A DNA stretch of 64,000 nt from Candidatus Acidiferrum typicum (GCA_002478115.1 DLMH01000102.1:1-64000), one strand, 5' to 3'; positions 29,252 to 39,392 are shown, counted from the first letter of the stretch. The notes: a model not told the origin generated them from the letters alone. A program made the numbers and translations.

Positions 29252-29500
29252 ACTTCGTTGTATTTCTCTTTAGGGGGTCAGGGCTTCAGAGTCCGCGTGA
29301 ACGCGCGTCTTGTCTTCAGCGTATGGCCGCAATGCACGCGCAAAAGTCTTCTCTTTAGGAGGCCGGGGCTTCAGCCCCGGCGCAGAGTCCCTGAAACAAA
29401 TGGGCTTCAGCCCCTGAAGAAAACTGTTCTCGGCTTCTTCCGCATCCCCCCGACATCTTCCCATTCTCTCGGCCCACCGCACTTTAGCATAGCGTGCCCC
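29252..29500. repeat. Dispersed repeat with CTTCAG-apex hairpins
   Basis: TTCTCTTTAGG followed by a GC-rich hairpin occurs twice here. At 29254-29289 the hairpin is degenerate; at 29347-29382 it is perfect (GCCGGGGCT-TC-AGCCCCGGC). The second copy continues in sequence similar to 46500-46625, including GAAGCCCCTGAAG-like and TTTAGCATAGCGTGCC-like segments. The gap 29194-29611 holds no gene. The repeat also lies upstream of mnmA. Confidence 0.6.
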
Positions 29501-29611
29501 ACTCCGGGCATTTGACCCGCTTCCCAAGTAGCCCTACGATGTTCCCAGCGGCTCGCTCCCAGTGAACTTTTTCCCCACTCTCAGCGTACAACTTGTGTAG
29601 AAGGAGTACCC

Positions 29612-30571
29612 ATGTCACAACAGGGTCGCACGCGAAGCGGTTCGGTGGTGTTTCCGCTTCTTCTGATTGCTCTTGGCACTCTATTTCTGCTCTGGCGTTG
29701 GTTGCCCGATTTCGATCCCTTCCCGGTGCTCTGGAAGTATTGGCCGCTTTTCCTGATTCTCGTGGGGGCCGGAATGCTTTGGGACCGCATGCAGCGCCAC
29801 CGCGATCCGCAAGCCGCCCCGGGGTTTCCCGTCGGCTCCATGATCGGCACGCTGCTGTTCCTGATCGTCCTCACCTTTCTGCTCTGGCATCACCACTCCA
29901 CCCAGCGGCTCCACTGGACCAATTGGGACACCGTTTCCACCGGCGGCAGCAGCCACGACACCAAGACCGTCAACCTGCAAGGCGCCAAGGCTGTTCGTAT
30001 GAACTTGGAAATGCCTGCCGGTGAACTGCGCCTCGAAGGCGGTGCGCAACAATTGCTGGAAGCGGAATTCTACCGCAGCGGATCCTGGGGCGTGCCGGAA
30101 GTGGACTACACCGTGGAAAATGGCGTCGGCTCTTTGACCATCAATCAGCAAAAGGGCATGCAGATCGCTGGAAACTCGGACAACACCTGGAGCCTGAAGG
30201 TGAACGACACGACGCCCATCGAACTCAAAGTAGATGTGGGCGCCGGTAAAGGCGAATTTCATCTCGCCAAGGTAAATTTAACGCGCCTCGAACTCAATAT
30301 TGGCGCGGGCCAAGCGAATGTTGACCTCACGGGCGAGCGCGCCAAGGACCTTCAAGCCGAAATTCATGGTGGCGTGGGCGAAGCCATCGTCCGCTTGCCG
30401 AAAAACGTAGGCGTTGCGGCCACGGTCCACGGCGGCCTCGGCTCCGTGGATGTCCATGGCCTCAAGGAAGAAGACGGCCAGTACGTCAACGCGGCCTACG
30501 GCAAATCGCCCAACACCATTCGCCTCACCGTCGAGGGCGGCATCGGCCACATCCGCCTCGAGCAGGAATAG
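29612..30571 (+). CDS. DUF5668/LiaF-type membrane protein with adhesin-like domain
   Basis: A 319-aa protein with three hydrophobic segments near the N-terminus (about 12-30, 40-57 and 72-92), as in the LiaI/LiaF transmembrane region. The C-terminal 220 residues form a repetitive beta-strand domain (VRMNLEMPAGELRLEGG, LKVDVGAGKGEFHL, LELNIGAGQANVDL, TVEGGIGHIRLEQE) of the DUF4097/toast-rack kind. LiaF proteins in Firmicutes modulate envelope-stress signalling; here no LiaRS partners adjoin. AAGGAG lies 5 bases before the ATG. Function inferred only loosely. Confidence 0.75.
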   Translation: MSQQGRTRSGSVVFPLLLIALGTLFLLWRWLPDFDPFPVLWKYWPLFLILVGAGMLWDRMQRHRDPQAAPGFPVGSMIGTLLFLIVLTFLLWHHHSTQRLHWTNWDTVSTGGSSHDTKTVNLQGAKAVRMNLEMPAGELRLEGGAQQLLEAEFYRSGSWGVPEVDYTVENGVGSLTINQQKGMQIAGNSDNTWSLKVNDTTPIELKVDVGAGKGEFHLAKVNLTRLELNIGAGQANVDLTGERAKDLQAEIHGGVGEAIVRLPKNVGVAATVHGGLGSVDVHGLKEEDGQYVNAAYGKSPNTIRLTVEGGIGHIRLEQE

Positions 30572-30970
30572 ACCTTCCCTTTTGCGAAGGACCTGGCGTG
30601 ATGGGTCAGTGTGCGGTTTGCGTCAATCGTCCAACTCCCCTGACGCCCTGCTACCAAACCACCTCGAACGCCGTTTCTGGACCGTGAGGTCAGTCACTCG
30701 TCCGAGATCGCGACTTATCAGGAGTTGGCCAGCTCGACCAAGAAGAGATTTGCAGGGTTGTGCAAAAGAGAACAGCCCGGAACACTGACATTCCGTAAGA
30801 TCTCTCGCAGTACGCCGAGAAGCGCGATGCCGGTCAGTCTGGACGGGTCGTAAGGTACCGTTCATCTCGCCGTTTTTCATTCTTCTCGATCTGTTACCTG
30901 TTATTGATGCTCAAGATGCTTTTGTGCTGCAAGACCAAAACAAGCACATTGTCCGGGATATGCCGCGCTA
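30572..30970. other. Intergenic region with a degraded repeat
   Basis: No gene can be supported. Bases 30657-30716 resemble 4815-4880: both contain CGAACGCCGT, GAGGTC, GTCA-ACT and TCCGAGATC in the same order. This may be the remnant of a once coding or mobile sequence. Confidence 0.35.
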
Positions 30971-31615
30971 ATGGTTGGACAGAGAAAATTACGAGTTCGG
31001 AGGGGTAGAACAGGAAGAGTCGGTTGTTTAGCAATCCTTGCTCTCCTGGCGGCCACGTTATCGACCAATGGGGATGTATGTCCGGGTGGTGAATCTTCTC
31101 CTCCCACCAAACAGTCAAGCCAGAGCAACTCAACGCACAAGAACCTGCCCAACTTTGGCGAGGCGACCACAACCCTATACCACGGCGGTCAGCCCACGAA
31201 AAGCGGATTTCGCATCCTGGCAAAGATGGGGATCAACATCGTGGTAGACCTGCGTGGGTCGCGCGAAAGTGAGCGCAAGATCGTGACCCATCTCGGGATG
31301 CAGTATGTAGCTCTACACTGGGAGTGTTCGTTTCCAAAAGATAATATATTCGCGGAGTTTCTTACCTTACTGCGGAAGAATCCAGGTAAAAAGATTTTCG
31401 TCCATTGCCGTTTGGGTGACGACCGCACGGCAATGATGATTGCGTCGTATCGCATGGCCGAGGAGGGTTGGTCCGCGGAGAAAGCCAAAAGAGAAATGGA
31501 AAAGTTTGGTTTTTCGTTTGCTCACAGAAATTTGATTTGCCCCGGCCTGTCTTCCTATGAGGAGGAATTTCCCGAGCGGTTTAAGACTAGCCCCGCATTC
31601 CGGCACCTGCGTTAG
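30971..31615 (+). CDS. Secreted dual-specificity-type protein phosphatase
   Basis: A 214-aa protein with a hydrophobic N-terminal segment (VGCLAILALLAATLS, about 17-31), which should be a signal anchor or signal peptide. A Cys-based phosphatase domain follows: LYHGGQPTKSGFRILAKMGI, VVDLRGSRESE and the catalytic HCRLGDDRT (Cys nucleophile, Arg six residues later). A basic tail precedes the helix, unusual for periplasmic phosphatases. Members of this tyrosine/dual-specificity group act on phosphoproteins or inositol phosphates; the substrate here is unknown. The start ATG has no strong ribosome site. Confidence 0.8.
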   Translation: MVGQRKLRVRRGRTGRVGCLAILALLAATLSTNGDVCPGGESSPPTKQSSQSNSTHKNLPNFGEATTTLYHGGQPTKSGFRILAKMGINIVVDLRGSRESERKIVTHLGMQYVALHWECSFPKDNIFAEFLTLLRKNPGKKIFVHCRLGDDRTAMMIASYRMAEEGWSAEKAKREMEKFGFSFAHRNLICPGLSSYEEEFPERFKTSPAFRHLR

Positions 31616-31927
31616 GAGGCCAGCCTTGGCGTCGGCTTTCGTGCGACATTGCAAGCCGATCAGCAGGTGTCTGGTTCGGTTGATAACAGCACAGAATTCC
31701 TCACATTAAGGGGGAATGTGAGACGACCCTGAGGTGCCAACGCCACTTTGGCTTCAAGCTTGTGGAGAATCAGATAGATTGAATTAGGGATGGGGTAGTC
31801 CAATCCGCTGGAACCTTATGGAATTTAGGGAAGGGGCGACTGTTCACTCTTGCGCAGTGAGCTTCTTTGCCAGTTGCTTAGAATAAGCTATCAGAAACAG
31901 TCGCCCGATCTGAGTGGGGGCCTTTGA
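31616..31927. other. Intergenic region
   Basis: No gene, strong hairpin or recognised repeat was seen. Composition is less GC-rich than the flanks. It presumably holds the promoter of the downstream phosphoesterase. Confidence 0.35.
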
Positions 31928-32878
31928 ATGAAAAGTAAGCGATTCTCCGGATTAACGAAAATTTGGGTATCAGCAGTTCTCGTAGCCTGCGGAGCTGTCT
32001 TCACCTGCAGCGGCCTGCAAACTGAAAACGGCAGGACTACGGTCTTGGCTCCCGGTAAACACTTTGAGCGCGTACTGATTATCGTCTTGGAAAACCAAAA
32101 CTACTCTTCAGCGATGAGCAATGAGTTCTTAGCGAAACTGGCGACCAAGGGAACCAGTTTCACCAATTTCAAAAATCTCTATCATCCCTCCTACCCGAAT
32201 TACCTCGCAATGATTGCCGGCACTTCTTTTGGCATGCGCAGTAACCGCCAAATTAACTTCCCCGACGACCCTCAGCACAGAACGATTGCCAATTTCCTCG
32301 ATTGGAAGAATTATGCAGAAAACTATCCAACCGACCTAAAACCTTACCTTGGAGCGGGTGAAGGAAAATATGCTCGCAAACATGTCCCGTTCTTGAGTTT
32401 TGAGAAAATTCAAAAGGAAAGCTATCACAACGTAGTTTCGGTCGACACGAAAGATCCACATAATGCTTTCGCGACGGCAATCGAAATGTTCAGAAAAGAC
32501 CCCAAGGCATTCCCCCTACCTCGATATATGTTCTATACCCCCAACCTTGATGACGATGGACACGATCCCTTCTATGACCCTAGAAAGGGACTGCAAAAGG
32601 GTTCGCGTTGGCTGGAGACTTTCTTCCGGACATGGTTTCCCTTGGATCAGAAAGAGATGAATGGGACTCTAGTGATAGTAACGTTCGACGAATCCGAGGG
32701 GGATAAGAAGGACGATCGGATCTATACCGTCTTCCTCGGAGATATGGTCAAAAACCAGACGGTAGAGAAAGAATACAATCACTATAGCGTGTTAAAAACG
32801 ATTGAGGATAACTTTGGTTTGCCTCCACTGAATTCTGGCGATGCGAACGCGGCGCTTATTACAGAAGTCTGGAAGTAA
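31928..32878 (+). CDS. Secreted phosphoesterase (acid phosphatase/phospholipase C family)
   Basis: A 316-aa exported protein with an N-terminal hydrophobic segment ending in VLVACG, a possible lipobox. The phosphoesterase domain (PF04185-like) begins FERVLIIVLENQNYSSAM. It contains NLYHPSYPNYLAMIAGTSFG with the metal/nucleophile region, LDDDGHDP and VTFDESEGD near the C-terminus. Related enzymes are AcpA-like acid phosphatases and phospholipases C. Codon use is clearly more AT-rich than in neighbouring genes, so it may have been acquired. No partner genes are adjacent. Confidence 0.82.
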   Translation: MKSKRFSGLTKIWVSAVLVACGAVFTCSGLQTENGRTTVLAPGKHFERVLIIVLENQNYSSAMSNEFLAKLATKGTSFTNFKNLYHPSYPNYLAMIAGTSFGMRSNRQINFPDDPQHRTIANFLDWKNYAENYPTDLKPYLGAGEGKYARKHVPFLSFEKIQKESYHNVVSVDTKDPHNAFATAIEMFRKDPKAFPLPRYMFYTPNLDDDGHDPFYDPRKGLQKGSRWLETFFRTWFPLDQKEMNGTLVIVTFDESEGDKKDDRIYTVFLGDMVKNQTVEKEYNHYSVLKTIEDNFGLPPLNSGDANAALITEVWK

Positions 32879-33086
32879 TCTGAGTTTTATGTCGGAGATC
32901 GTCGGAGATGGCCGACGCTCGACCGGCTAATGGACTCAGTGCCTGATAAACGCGCTACTCGTCGATGTGAATCCGGCGAAACGAGCCAGAAGTCCCGTTC
33001 TGGGAGGCTGCGCTGAACCTAGCCATGATGACTTGGATGTGCAATCAGCTAACCAAAACTGACGCGCTGCCAATGCAGCGCCCAAT

Positions 33087-33115
33087 TTGCCGCATCTCTG
33101 CCGGAGTCGTATACT
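33087..33115 (+). promoter_or_regulatory. Promoter of the uvrA operon
   Basis: TTGCCG (33087-33092) and TATACT (33110-33115) with a 17-base spacer, about 35 bases before the uvrA GTG. No LexA-type box was recognised next to it. Confidence 0.5.
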
Positions 33116-33149
33116 TTGAGGTTTAGGCACCATGCGAAAAGCGTGCTGA

Positions 33150-36140
33150 GTGAGCTTCCCTTTGGCCACGAACGAAACCATTCCTCCCATCCTCGAACAA
33201 CAGGAAGTTCTGCGTGTGCGCGGCGCCCGCGTCCACAACCTCAAGAACATCACCGTTGAAATCCCCCACGAAGCCCTTACCGTCATCACCGGCGTCAGCG
33301 GTTCCGGCAAATCCTCCTTGGCCTTTGACACCATCTACGCCGAAGGCCAGCGCCGCTACGTCGAATCCCTTTCCGCCTATGCCCGCCAATTCCTGGAGCG
33401 CATGGAAAAGCCCGATGTGGACGAGGTCACCGGGATCGCCCCGGCCGTCGCCATCCGCCAGAAAAACGCCACGCGCAATCCGCGTTCGACCGTTGCCACT
33501 GCCACCGAAGTTTACGACTATCTTCGCCTGCTCTTTGCCCGCTGCGGCCAAACCTTCTGCATACAGTGCGGTAGCGAGGTGCGCCGCGATTCGCCCGAGC
33601 AGATTGCCGATCGCGTGCTCGCCCATGCTCCGGGCCGCCGCTTTTACGTGCTCTATCTCTTGCGCGTGCCCAGCCCCGAACCACCTGCAACGCCGAAAAA
33701 GACCTCTCGCAAAAAGGTAGTCGCTCCTCCCCCCGAGGACGCCCTGCGCCTGATGCTGCAGGAGCTGCAGAAACGCGGCTTCAACCGGCTCTACCAGGAA
33801 AGCCGCATCCACGAATTCTCCTCGCCGGAATCGCTCCTGGACGTTGATTTCGCCAAGCCCGTCCATGTTCTTGTCGACCGCCTCGCCGCCAACCCGGACT
33901 CCCGCTCGCGCCTCGTCGATTCCATTGAAATCTGCTACCGCGAAGGCGGCGGCGAAGCCATCCTGGAATTTCCCGCCGATGCAGCCGGTACGCCCGCGGA
34001 TCGCCTCACCTTCAATGAGCGCTTCGAGTGCAAGAACGACGGCACGCTGTACCAGGAACCCGAGCCGCGTCTCTTCTCGTTCAACAATCCCTATGGCGCT
34101 TGCCCGCGCTGCCAGGGCTTTGGCAACACCATCGATTTCGATCTCAACCTCGTCGTTCCCGACCCCAGCAAATCGCTCGACGCTGGAGCGATTGAGCCGT
34201 GGACCAAGCCGCGTTATCGCGTTCTTTACCAGGAGACGCGCACGTGGGCGCGCGAGCGCGGCATTCCCACAAACGTCCCCTGGCGCCAACTTACCGCCGA
34301 GCAGCGCCTTCTGATCCTCGAAGGCGATCCCGAAAACGATTTCGACGGCGTAAAGGGTTTCTTCACCTGGCTCGAACGCAAAAAGTACAAACTCCACGTG
34401 CGCGTCTTTTTGAGCCGTTTCCGCGGGTACGCCATGTGCCCCGAATGCAGCGGAACGCGCCTGCGCGCCGAAGCCCGCGCCGTGCGCATCACCGGTAAAT
34501 CCATCACCGAGCTTTGCAAGCTCACCGTGAAGGAAGCGCGCAATTTTTTCCTGGAGCTGCGCCTTACCGAATCGCAATCCAAAATTGCCGACAAAATTCT
34601 CGAGGAGATTCGCTCTCGCCTTCAGTTTCTCGACGAAGTCGGCCTCGACTACCTCACCCTCGACCGCCTTACCTCCACTCTCTCCGGCGGGGAATCGCAG
34701 CGCATCCAACTGGCCACGTCGCTGGGCTCGCATCTCGTCGGCGCACTCTACGTCCTGGACGAGCCCTCCATCGGCCTGCACCCGCGCGACACGCAGCGCC
34801 TCATCGACATCCTCAAGAGTCTTCGCGATCTTGGCAACACTGTTCTCGTTGTCGAGCATGATCCGGACACCATTCAAGCCGCGGATCGCATCCTCGATCT
34901 AGGTCCCGGCGCGGGCGAACTCGGCGGTCGGCTGCTCTTCTCCGGCAACTACGCCGAAATTCTCAAGGACCCCAAGTCCATCACCGGGCGCTATCTCAAC
35001 GGTGAATTGCGTATTCCTGTTCCCACGAATCGCCGCAAGCCCACCGGAAAATTTCTCCGTCTGAGCGGCGCGACCCTGCACAATCTACAGAATGTAGACC
35101 TCATGCTGCCGCTAGGCGTTCTCACCGTCGTGACAGGCGTCAGCGGGTCCGGCAAATCCACCCTCGTTCACAACGTCCTCTATCGGGCGCTGGCCGCGCA
35201 GCGCAGCGGCGGCAGCATCAAGGAATTCTGCGATCGCCTTGATGGCGACGAATACATTCAGGACCTGGTGATAGTCGATCAATCGCCCATTGGCCGCACT
35301 CCGCGCTCCAATCCCGCCACCTACCTCAAAGCCTTTGATGCCATCCGCGACGTCTTCGCCAATACGCCCGACGCCAAGCGCCGCGGCTACTCCCCTGGCC
35401 ACTTTTCCTTCAATGTTCCCGGGGGACGTTGCGAAACCTGCCAGGGCGATGGCACCGTGACCGTCGAAATGCAGTTCCTGGCCGACGTCGAGCTGATCTG
35501 CGAGGAGTGCCGCGGCCAGCGCTTCAAGAGCAGCGTTCTCGACGTTCGCTACCACGGCAAGAATGTCCATGATGTTCTCGATATGACCGTGCGCGAAGCC
35601 CTGGCCTTCTTCGTGAATCTCCCCAAGGTCGTCACGAAACTTCGCATCCTTAATGAGATTGGTCTTGGCTATCTCCGCCTCGGCCAGTCCGCCACCACGC
35701 TTTCCGGCGGCGAAGCGCAGCGCCTCAAACTCGCCGCCCATCTTTCGCGTACGGAAAACCGTGGCATCCTCTACATTCTTGACGAGCCCACCACCGGCCT
35801 CCATTTTGACGATATCGCCAAGCTGCTGGCCGCTTTCCGCAAGCTCCTGGAATCGGGCGCCTCGCTCCTGGTCATTGAACACAATCTCGACGTCATCAAA
35901 GCCGCGGACTGGCTCATTGATCTCGGCCCGGAAGGCGGCGATCAGGGCGGCAAGATCATCGCCACCGGCACGCCGGAACAGGTGGCGCGCAATGCCCAGT
36001 CGCACACCGGGCGGTACCTCGCGCGTGTGCTCGGCAATGGAGACGCTCAGGCAAAACGCTCCTCGAATGGCGCATCTAAAGCACCAGAAGTTGCGCCTGC
36101 GAAAAATGAGGCGGCCAAGCAGCTTCCCAAAGAGCCATGA
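33150..36140 (+). CDS. uvrA: Excinuclease ABC subunit A
   Basis: A 996-aa DNA-damage recognition ATPase of nucleotide excision repair. Two ABC modules: Walker [15 protein letters not shown] and [14 protein letters not shown], signatures [13 protein letters not shown] and [13 protein letters not shown]. Zinc-binding pairs lie in CPRCQG/CPECSG and CETCQG/CEECRG. A Lys-rich insertion after about residue 175 ([10 protein letters not shown]) and an extended C-terminal tail with [11 protein letters not shown] make it longer than E. coli UvrA (940). The GTG start follows an in-frame TGA. Its stop overlaps the ATG of a TPR gene by four bases; uvrC lies 6 kb downstream. Confidence 0.97.
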   Translation: MSFPLATNETIPPILEQQEVLRVRGARVHNLKNITVEIPHEALTVITGVSGSGKSSLAFDTIYAEGQRRYVESLSAYARQFLERMEKPDVDEVTGIAPAVAIRQKNATRNPRSTVATATEVYDYLRLLFARCGQTFCIQCGSEVRRDSPEQIADRVLAHAPGRRFYVLYLLRVPSPEPPATPKKTSRKKVVAPPPEDALRLMLQELQKRGFNRLYQESRIHEFSSPESLLDVDFAKPVHVLVDRLAANPDSRSRLVDSIEICYREGGGEAILEFPADAAGTPADRLTFNERFECKNDGTLYQEPEPRLFSFNNPYGACPRCQGFGNTIDFDLNLVVPDPSKSLDAGAIEPWTKPRYRVLYQETRTWARERGIPTNVPWRQLTAEQRLLILEGDPENDFDGVKGFFTWLERKKYKLHVRVFLSRFRGYAMCPECSGTRLRAEARAVRITGKSITELCKLTVKEARNFFLELRLTESQSKIADKILEEIRSRLQFLDEVGLDYLTLDRLTSTLSGGESQRIQLATSLGSHLVGALYVLDEPSIGLHPRDTQRLIDILKSLRDLGNTVLVVEHDPDTIQAADRILDLGPGAGELGGRLLFSGNYAEILKDPKSITGRYLNGELRIPVPTNRRKPTGKFLRLSGATLHNLQNVDLMLPLGVLTVVTGVSGSGKSTLVHNVLYRALAAQRSGGSIKEFCDRLDGDEYIQDLVIVDQSPIGRTPRSNPATYLKAFDAIRDVFANTPDAKRRGYSPGHFSFNVPGGRCETCQGDGTVTVEMQFLADVELICEECRGQRFKSSVLDVRYHGKNVHDVLDMTVREALAFFVNLPKVVTKLRILNEIGLGYLRLGQSATTLSGGEAQRLKLAAHLSRTENRGILYILDEPTTGLHFDDIAKLLAAFRKLLESGASLLVIEHNLDVIKAADWLIDLGPEGGDQGGKIIATGTPEQVARNAQSHTGRYLARVLGNGDAQAKRSSNGASKAPEVAPAKNEAAKQLPKEP

Positions 36141-37498
36141 AGCACTCTCGTCGCATGTTCTCGTCATGTGTCGTGGCATTTGCCGCGGCCGGAATCCTTT
36201 CCCCTGCTTGTGCGGCTGCCCACACACCACCGCCTCCTTTGTTTTTGTGGCAATCCCAGAACTCGTCCAACAAATCCGCGCAAGCTAAAACACAAAAGCT
36301 CCGCAATCCTTTGAATGATCTCCTCGACGAAGCCCAGGCCGACCTCGACAAAAACGATTTCGACGCGGCGATCATTCCGTTACAAAAATTCCTCGCCGAA
36401 AAACCGGACGTTGCCTACGTGCACTTTCAGTTGGCCTATGCGCTTACCGCGCTGAAACGCACTGACGAAGCCCGCGCGGAATACCAAAAAGCCGCCGAAC
36501 TCGATCCGAAAATGGCCGAAGCGCCACTGAACCTGGGCATCCTCCTCCTCGAAAAGGACCCCTCCGCCGCTGTCGCTCCCCTCCGTAAGGCGACGGAACT
36601 TCTGCCCTCGCAGACGCGTCCCCGCTTCTTGCTGGGGCTTGCCTTGGAACGTTCCGGAGATGCTGCGGGAGCCACCGCATCCTTTGAAGCAGCTTCGCGT
36701 CTCGATCCCAACGACGTCGAGACAGTGATCCACCTCGGTGCCATGTATCTCCGCAATGCGCGCCCCGCCGATGCGGAAGCCAAATTCCGCCACGCCTTGG
36801 AGATCCAGCCCCAATCGCCCGTGGCGCTGCAGGGCCTGGCGCAGAGCCTCGACGCGCAAAAAAAACCTGATGCCGCCGAAGCCTACCGCAACTATCTTGC
36901 CCTGCAGCCACGCGACGATGCCGCGCGCAACCGCTTGATCCATCTTCTTATCGAGCAGCAGCAATACGACGCCGCCCTCGCCGAAATTGATCGCGCCACC
37001 GCTGGCCAGCAACCCACGGTTGACACTCTGAAGCTCCGGGCCGACGTTCAGATTGCCCAGAAGAAGCTGGACGATGCCATCGTCACGCTTCGCCAAGCCA
37101 TTGCCTTGGTGCCCAACGATGCCCCGCTCCACGGCGGTCTGGGTCACGCTCTCCTGCAGAAACGCGACTTTCCCGCTGCGGAAAAAGAACTCAAGAGTGC
37201 GCTTCAGCTCGATCGCAATAATCTTGCCTATTGGAAAGATCTCAGCTCCGTGTTCTACCTCGCGGGGAATTACCCGGCCACCTTGTCCACGCTCGATCTC
37301 ATCGCCAAGGCGGAAACGCCCAACGCCGGCCAGTGGTTTATTCGCGCACTTTGTTACGATAAGCTTGATGAGGTTCAACCTGCTCTCGATGCGTACCGGA
37401 AGTTTTTGCAGCTCGATCAAAACAAGAACCCTAACCAGGTGTGGCAGGCGAACCAGCGTATCCATGTTCTCGAGAAAAGGGCCCAGAATAAGAAATAG
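36137..37498 (+). CDS. Exported TPR-repeat protein
   Basis: A 453-aa protein with a signal peptide ([19 protein letters not shown], cleavage near ACA). About ten tetratricopeptide repeats follow (for example AYVHFQLAYALTALKRTDEA, PLNLGILLLEKD and IHLGAMYLRNARPADAEA). Such repeats form protein-binding scaffolds, here presumably in the periplasm. The ATG overlaps the uvrA stop (ATGA), so it is translated from the same mRNA although its function cannot be DNA repair in the cytoplasm. Confidence 0.88.
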   Translation: MKHSRRMFSSCVVAFAAAGILSPACAAAHTPPPPLFLWQSQNSSNKSAQAKTQKLRNPLNDLLDEAQADLDKNDFDAAIIPLQKFLAEKPDVAYVHFQLAYALTALKRTDEARAEYQKAAELDPKMAEAPLNLGILLLEKDPSAAVAPLRKATELLPSQTRPRFLLGLALERSGDAAGATASFEAASRLDPNDVETVIHLGAMYLRNARPADAEAKFRHALEIQPQSPVALQGLAQSLDAQKKPDAAEAYRNYLALQPRDDAARNRLIHLLIEQQQYDAALAEIDRATAGQQPTVDTLKLRADVQIAQKKLDDAIVTLRQAIALVPNDAPLHGGLGHALLQKRDFPAAEKELKSALQLDRNNLAYWKDLSSVFYLAGNYPATLSTLDLIAKAETPNAGQWFIRALCYDKLDEVQPALDAYRKFLQLDQNKNPNQVWQANQRIHVLEKRAQNKK

Positions 37499-37520
37499 GG
37501 CAGGGAATCCAGGCCCCGGA

Positions 37521-38012
37521 ATGTCCGTGTTCGCCTCCGTTATCTTCCTTCTCTTGTGCTCATCGCTTTTTGCCGCCGACAAGGTCAAGGAGCTGCAGGA
37601 TCATTTTGATCGCGATCCAATTGCTGCAAGCAAGATCAAGACGCTCGACAAGCTCAGCCAGGCCCAGTTCGAATCCGCCACCAAAGCAGGCGGGGCGGGC
37701 GATTACACAACCGTGGGCTTCATTTTTGAAAAGTACCGGGACAACGTTCGTACCGCGTTCGAGCTTCTCAGAAAGGAGGAGCCGAATCCTGACCGCCACG
37801 GCAACAGTTATCGCCAGCTTGAGTTGGAGGTCCGCCGCGGTGTTCGCGAAGTGGAGGAGACTTTGGTAGCCGTTCCTGATCCCGTGCGCCCGCCGCTGCA
37901 GATCGTCCGGCAGGATCTCATCTCCTTTGATGATGAGCTGATTCGTCTGCTGTTTCCCCGCCGCACCAAGGATCCCCAAAAGGTCCCCTCGCCACCGGAG
38001 GCGAAACCATGA
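37521..38012 (+). CDS. Small secreted helical protein
   Basis: A 163-aa protein with a short signal peptide (MSVFASVIFLLLCSSLFAA). The mature part is predicted all-alpha and highly charged (KVKELQDHFDRDP, FIFEKYRDNVRTAFELL, EVRRGVREVEETL). No named family is recognised. It starts 22 bases after the TPR gene and overlaps the next gene by four bases (ATGA). The two following small genes appear to work with it in the cell envelope. Confidence 0.7.
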   Translation: MSVFASVIFLLLCSSLFAADKVKELQDHFDRDPIAASKIKTLDKLSQAQFESATKAGGAGDYTTVGFIFEKYRDNVRTAFELLRKEEPNPDRHGNSYRQLELEVRRGVREVEETLVAVPDPVRPPLQIVRQDLISFDDELIRLLFPRRTKDPQKVPSPPEAKP

Positions 38013-38536
38013 GCTCCAAACACCTCATTCCCCTGCTCGCACTTCTGCTGCTAGCCCTGGTTTGTTTTCCGGGCGCGGCGCGCGCCCAGCGCCCGGATAA
38101 GGATTATCTCTCTGCGCTGGAAGCGGACAAGATTCGCGACGCCGAAACGGCCAACGAGCGCATCACGCTTTTCTTGACCTTTGCCGACGACCGCCTGATG
38201 AAGTTTCAGTACGAACTCGAACACCCGTCACCCAATAAGCACACGGAGATGCTCAACTTCCTGATGAACTCGTATATTGGGTGTGTGGATGACGCTGCCG
38301 ATCTGATCCAATTAGGCCTCGAAAAGCAGGACAACATCCGCCAGGGCATCGACCTCATGGCCGCAAAAACCAAGGAATTTCTTCCCATCCTGCGGAAATA
38401 CGCCGCCGAAGGCCCGGAACTCGAAATCTACAAAGAGAATCTCGACGATGCCATCGAAGGCACGCAGGATGCCCTCAACGAAGCCGAGCAGGCCAGGAAA
38501 AAGGCCGCGCCACCACCCGTGAGGCGCAAGACTTGA
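38009..38536 (+). CDS. Small secreted helical protein
   Basis: A 175-aa protein with a signal peptide (MSSKHLIPLLALLLLALVC, cleavage near ARAQ). The mature part is alpha-helical (DDRLMKFQYELEHP, AADLIQLGLEKQDNI, FLPILRKYAAEGPEL) with an Ala/Pro/Arg-rich end. It resembles the preceding protein in size and character but not in clear sequence. Starts and stops overlap both neighbours by four bases, so expression is tightly coupled. No family assignment is possible. Confidence 0.7.
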   Translation: MSSKHLIPLLALLLLALVCFPGAARAQRPDKDYLSALEADKIRDAETANERITLFLTFADDRLMKFQYELEHPSPNKHTEMLNFLMNSYIGCVDDAADLIQLGLEKQDNIRQGIDLMAAKTKEFLPILRKYAAEGPELEIYKENLDDAIEGTQDALNEAEQARKKAAPPPVRRKT

Positions 38537-39252
38537 GCCCAAGGACTCGCAACTCGAATCTGGTCCCCGGTGGCGTCGCTCTCTTCCATCGCGTTTTCAC
38601 CCGCATCGGATGCGAAGGGCGTCCCCCTCATTTTCGCGTGGAATTTTACCCTTACAGCAGTCTTGTTCTGACGATTCGCCGCCGCGAAGACCTGCTCATT
38701 GTGCGGCTCTCGGATTTGCTCAGCCGCGCTCCCTTGGGCGTCCTGGAAAGTGCCGCCGCGCTGCTGCTTTCGCGTGTCTATCGCCGCAGATTGCCGCGCG
38801 CTCTTGTCCAGCCCTATTTGACCTACGCGCGTTCCGGCCGCACGCGCTCCCGTATCAGCCGCATGCGCGGCCGCCGCGTCCGCCCCAAGCAGGCGGCGCC
38901 GCAGGGCCGGCAGTATGATCTCGCGGCGCTTTTCGATCAGCTGAACTCGAAATATTTCAGTGGAGAACTCCGCCGCCCCCACATCGGCTGGAGCGTCCGT
39001 GGCTGGCGCCGCCAGTTCGGCTGCTATGATCCCGGGCCCAATCAGATTCTGCTGAATCGGCGCATGGACCGGTCCGGCATACCGCAATTTGTCGTCGAGT
39101 ACGTCCTGTTTCACGAAATGCTGCACGTCAAGCATCCCACGCGGCGCTCCGGCTGCACGCTCGTTTCCCACTCGCCGGAATTTCGCGCGGAAGAGAAACG
39201 CTTCGATCAGTTCACCCTGGCCCGCAAAGTCCTCGACCATCTGGCGCGCTAG
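38533..39252 (+). CDS. SprT-like/DUF45-type zinc metallopeptidase
   Basis: A 239-aa protein whose C-terminal half carries the zinc-protease motif VLFHEMLHVKHP (HExxH) and a downstream His-Glu segment SHSPEFRAEEKRF. This fits the SprT/WLM/YgjP group; eukaryotic SPRTN proteins cleave DNA-protein crosslinks. The N-terminal half is Arg-rich and could bind nucleic acid. The start appears to be TTG at 38533, overlapping the previous stop (TTGA); no ATG lies early in frame. It is the last gene of the run that begins with uvrA. A repair role is an attractive inference, but the three genes between are secreted proteins. Confidence 0.75.
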   Translation: MSPRTRNSNLVPGGVALFHRVFTRIGCEGRPPHFRVEFYPYSSLVLTIRRREDLLIVRLSDLLSRAPLGVLESAAALLLSRVYRRRLPRALVQPYLTYARSGRTRSRISRMRGRRVRPKQAAPQGRQYDLAALFDQLNSKYFSGELRRPHIGWSVRGWRRQFGCYDPGPNQILLNRRMDRSGIPQFVVEYVLFHEMLHVKHPTRRSGCTLVSHSPEFRAEEKRFDQFTLARKVLDHLAR

Positions 39253-39360
39253 GAAACCCTCAGGGCTAACCCGAATTTCTCTACGCCCCGCCTTCTGAAG
39301 CGGGCCGCACGCGTAGAGGTCGAGCATTGCTCGACCCCATCTCGGCAAGGCGTAAACCCA

Positions 39361-39392
39361 TCTGTCATTCCGAGCGCAGCGAGGAATCTGCT
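39361..39392. repeat. GTCATTCCGAGCG-type dispersed repeat
   Basis: TCTGTCATTCCGAGCG, then CAGCGAGGAATCTGC. The beginning (TCTGTCATTCCGA) and end (GAGGAATC) recur at 45163-45222, where they are separated by a hairpin insertion. Sequences of this kind are common intergenic repeats in several bacterial phyla. Confidence 0.5.

Noticed and set aside
33123..34877. 584-codon minus-strand open frame
   Set aside because: Antisense to uvrA, low-complexity Gly/Ala/Val composition without motifs.
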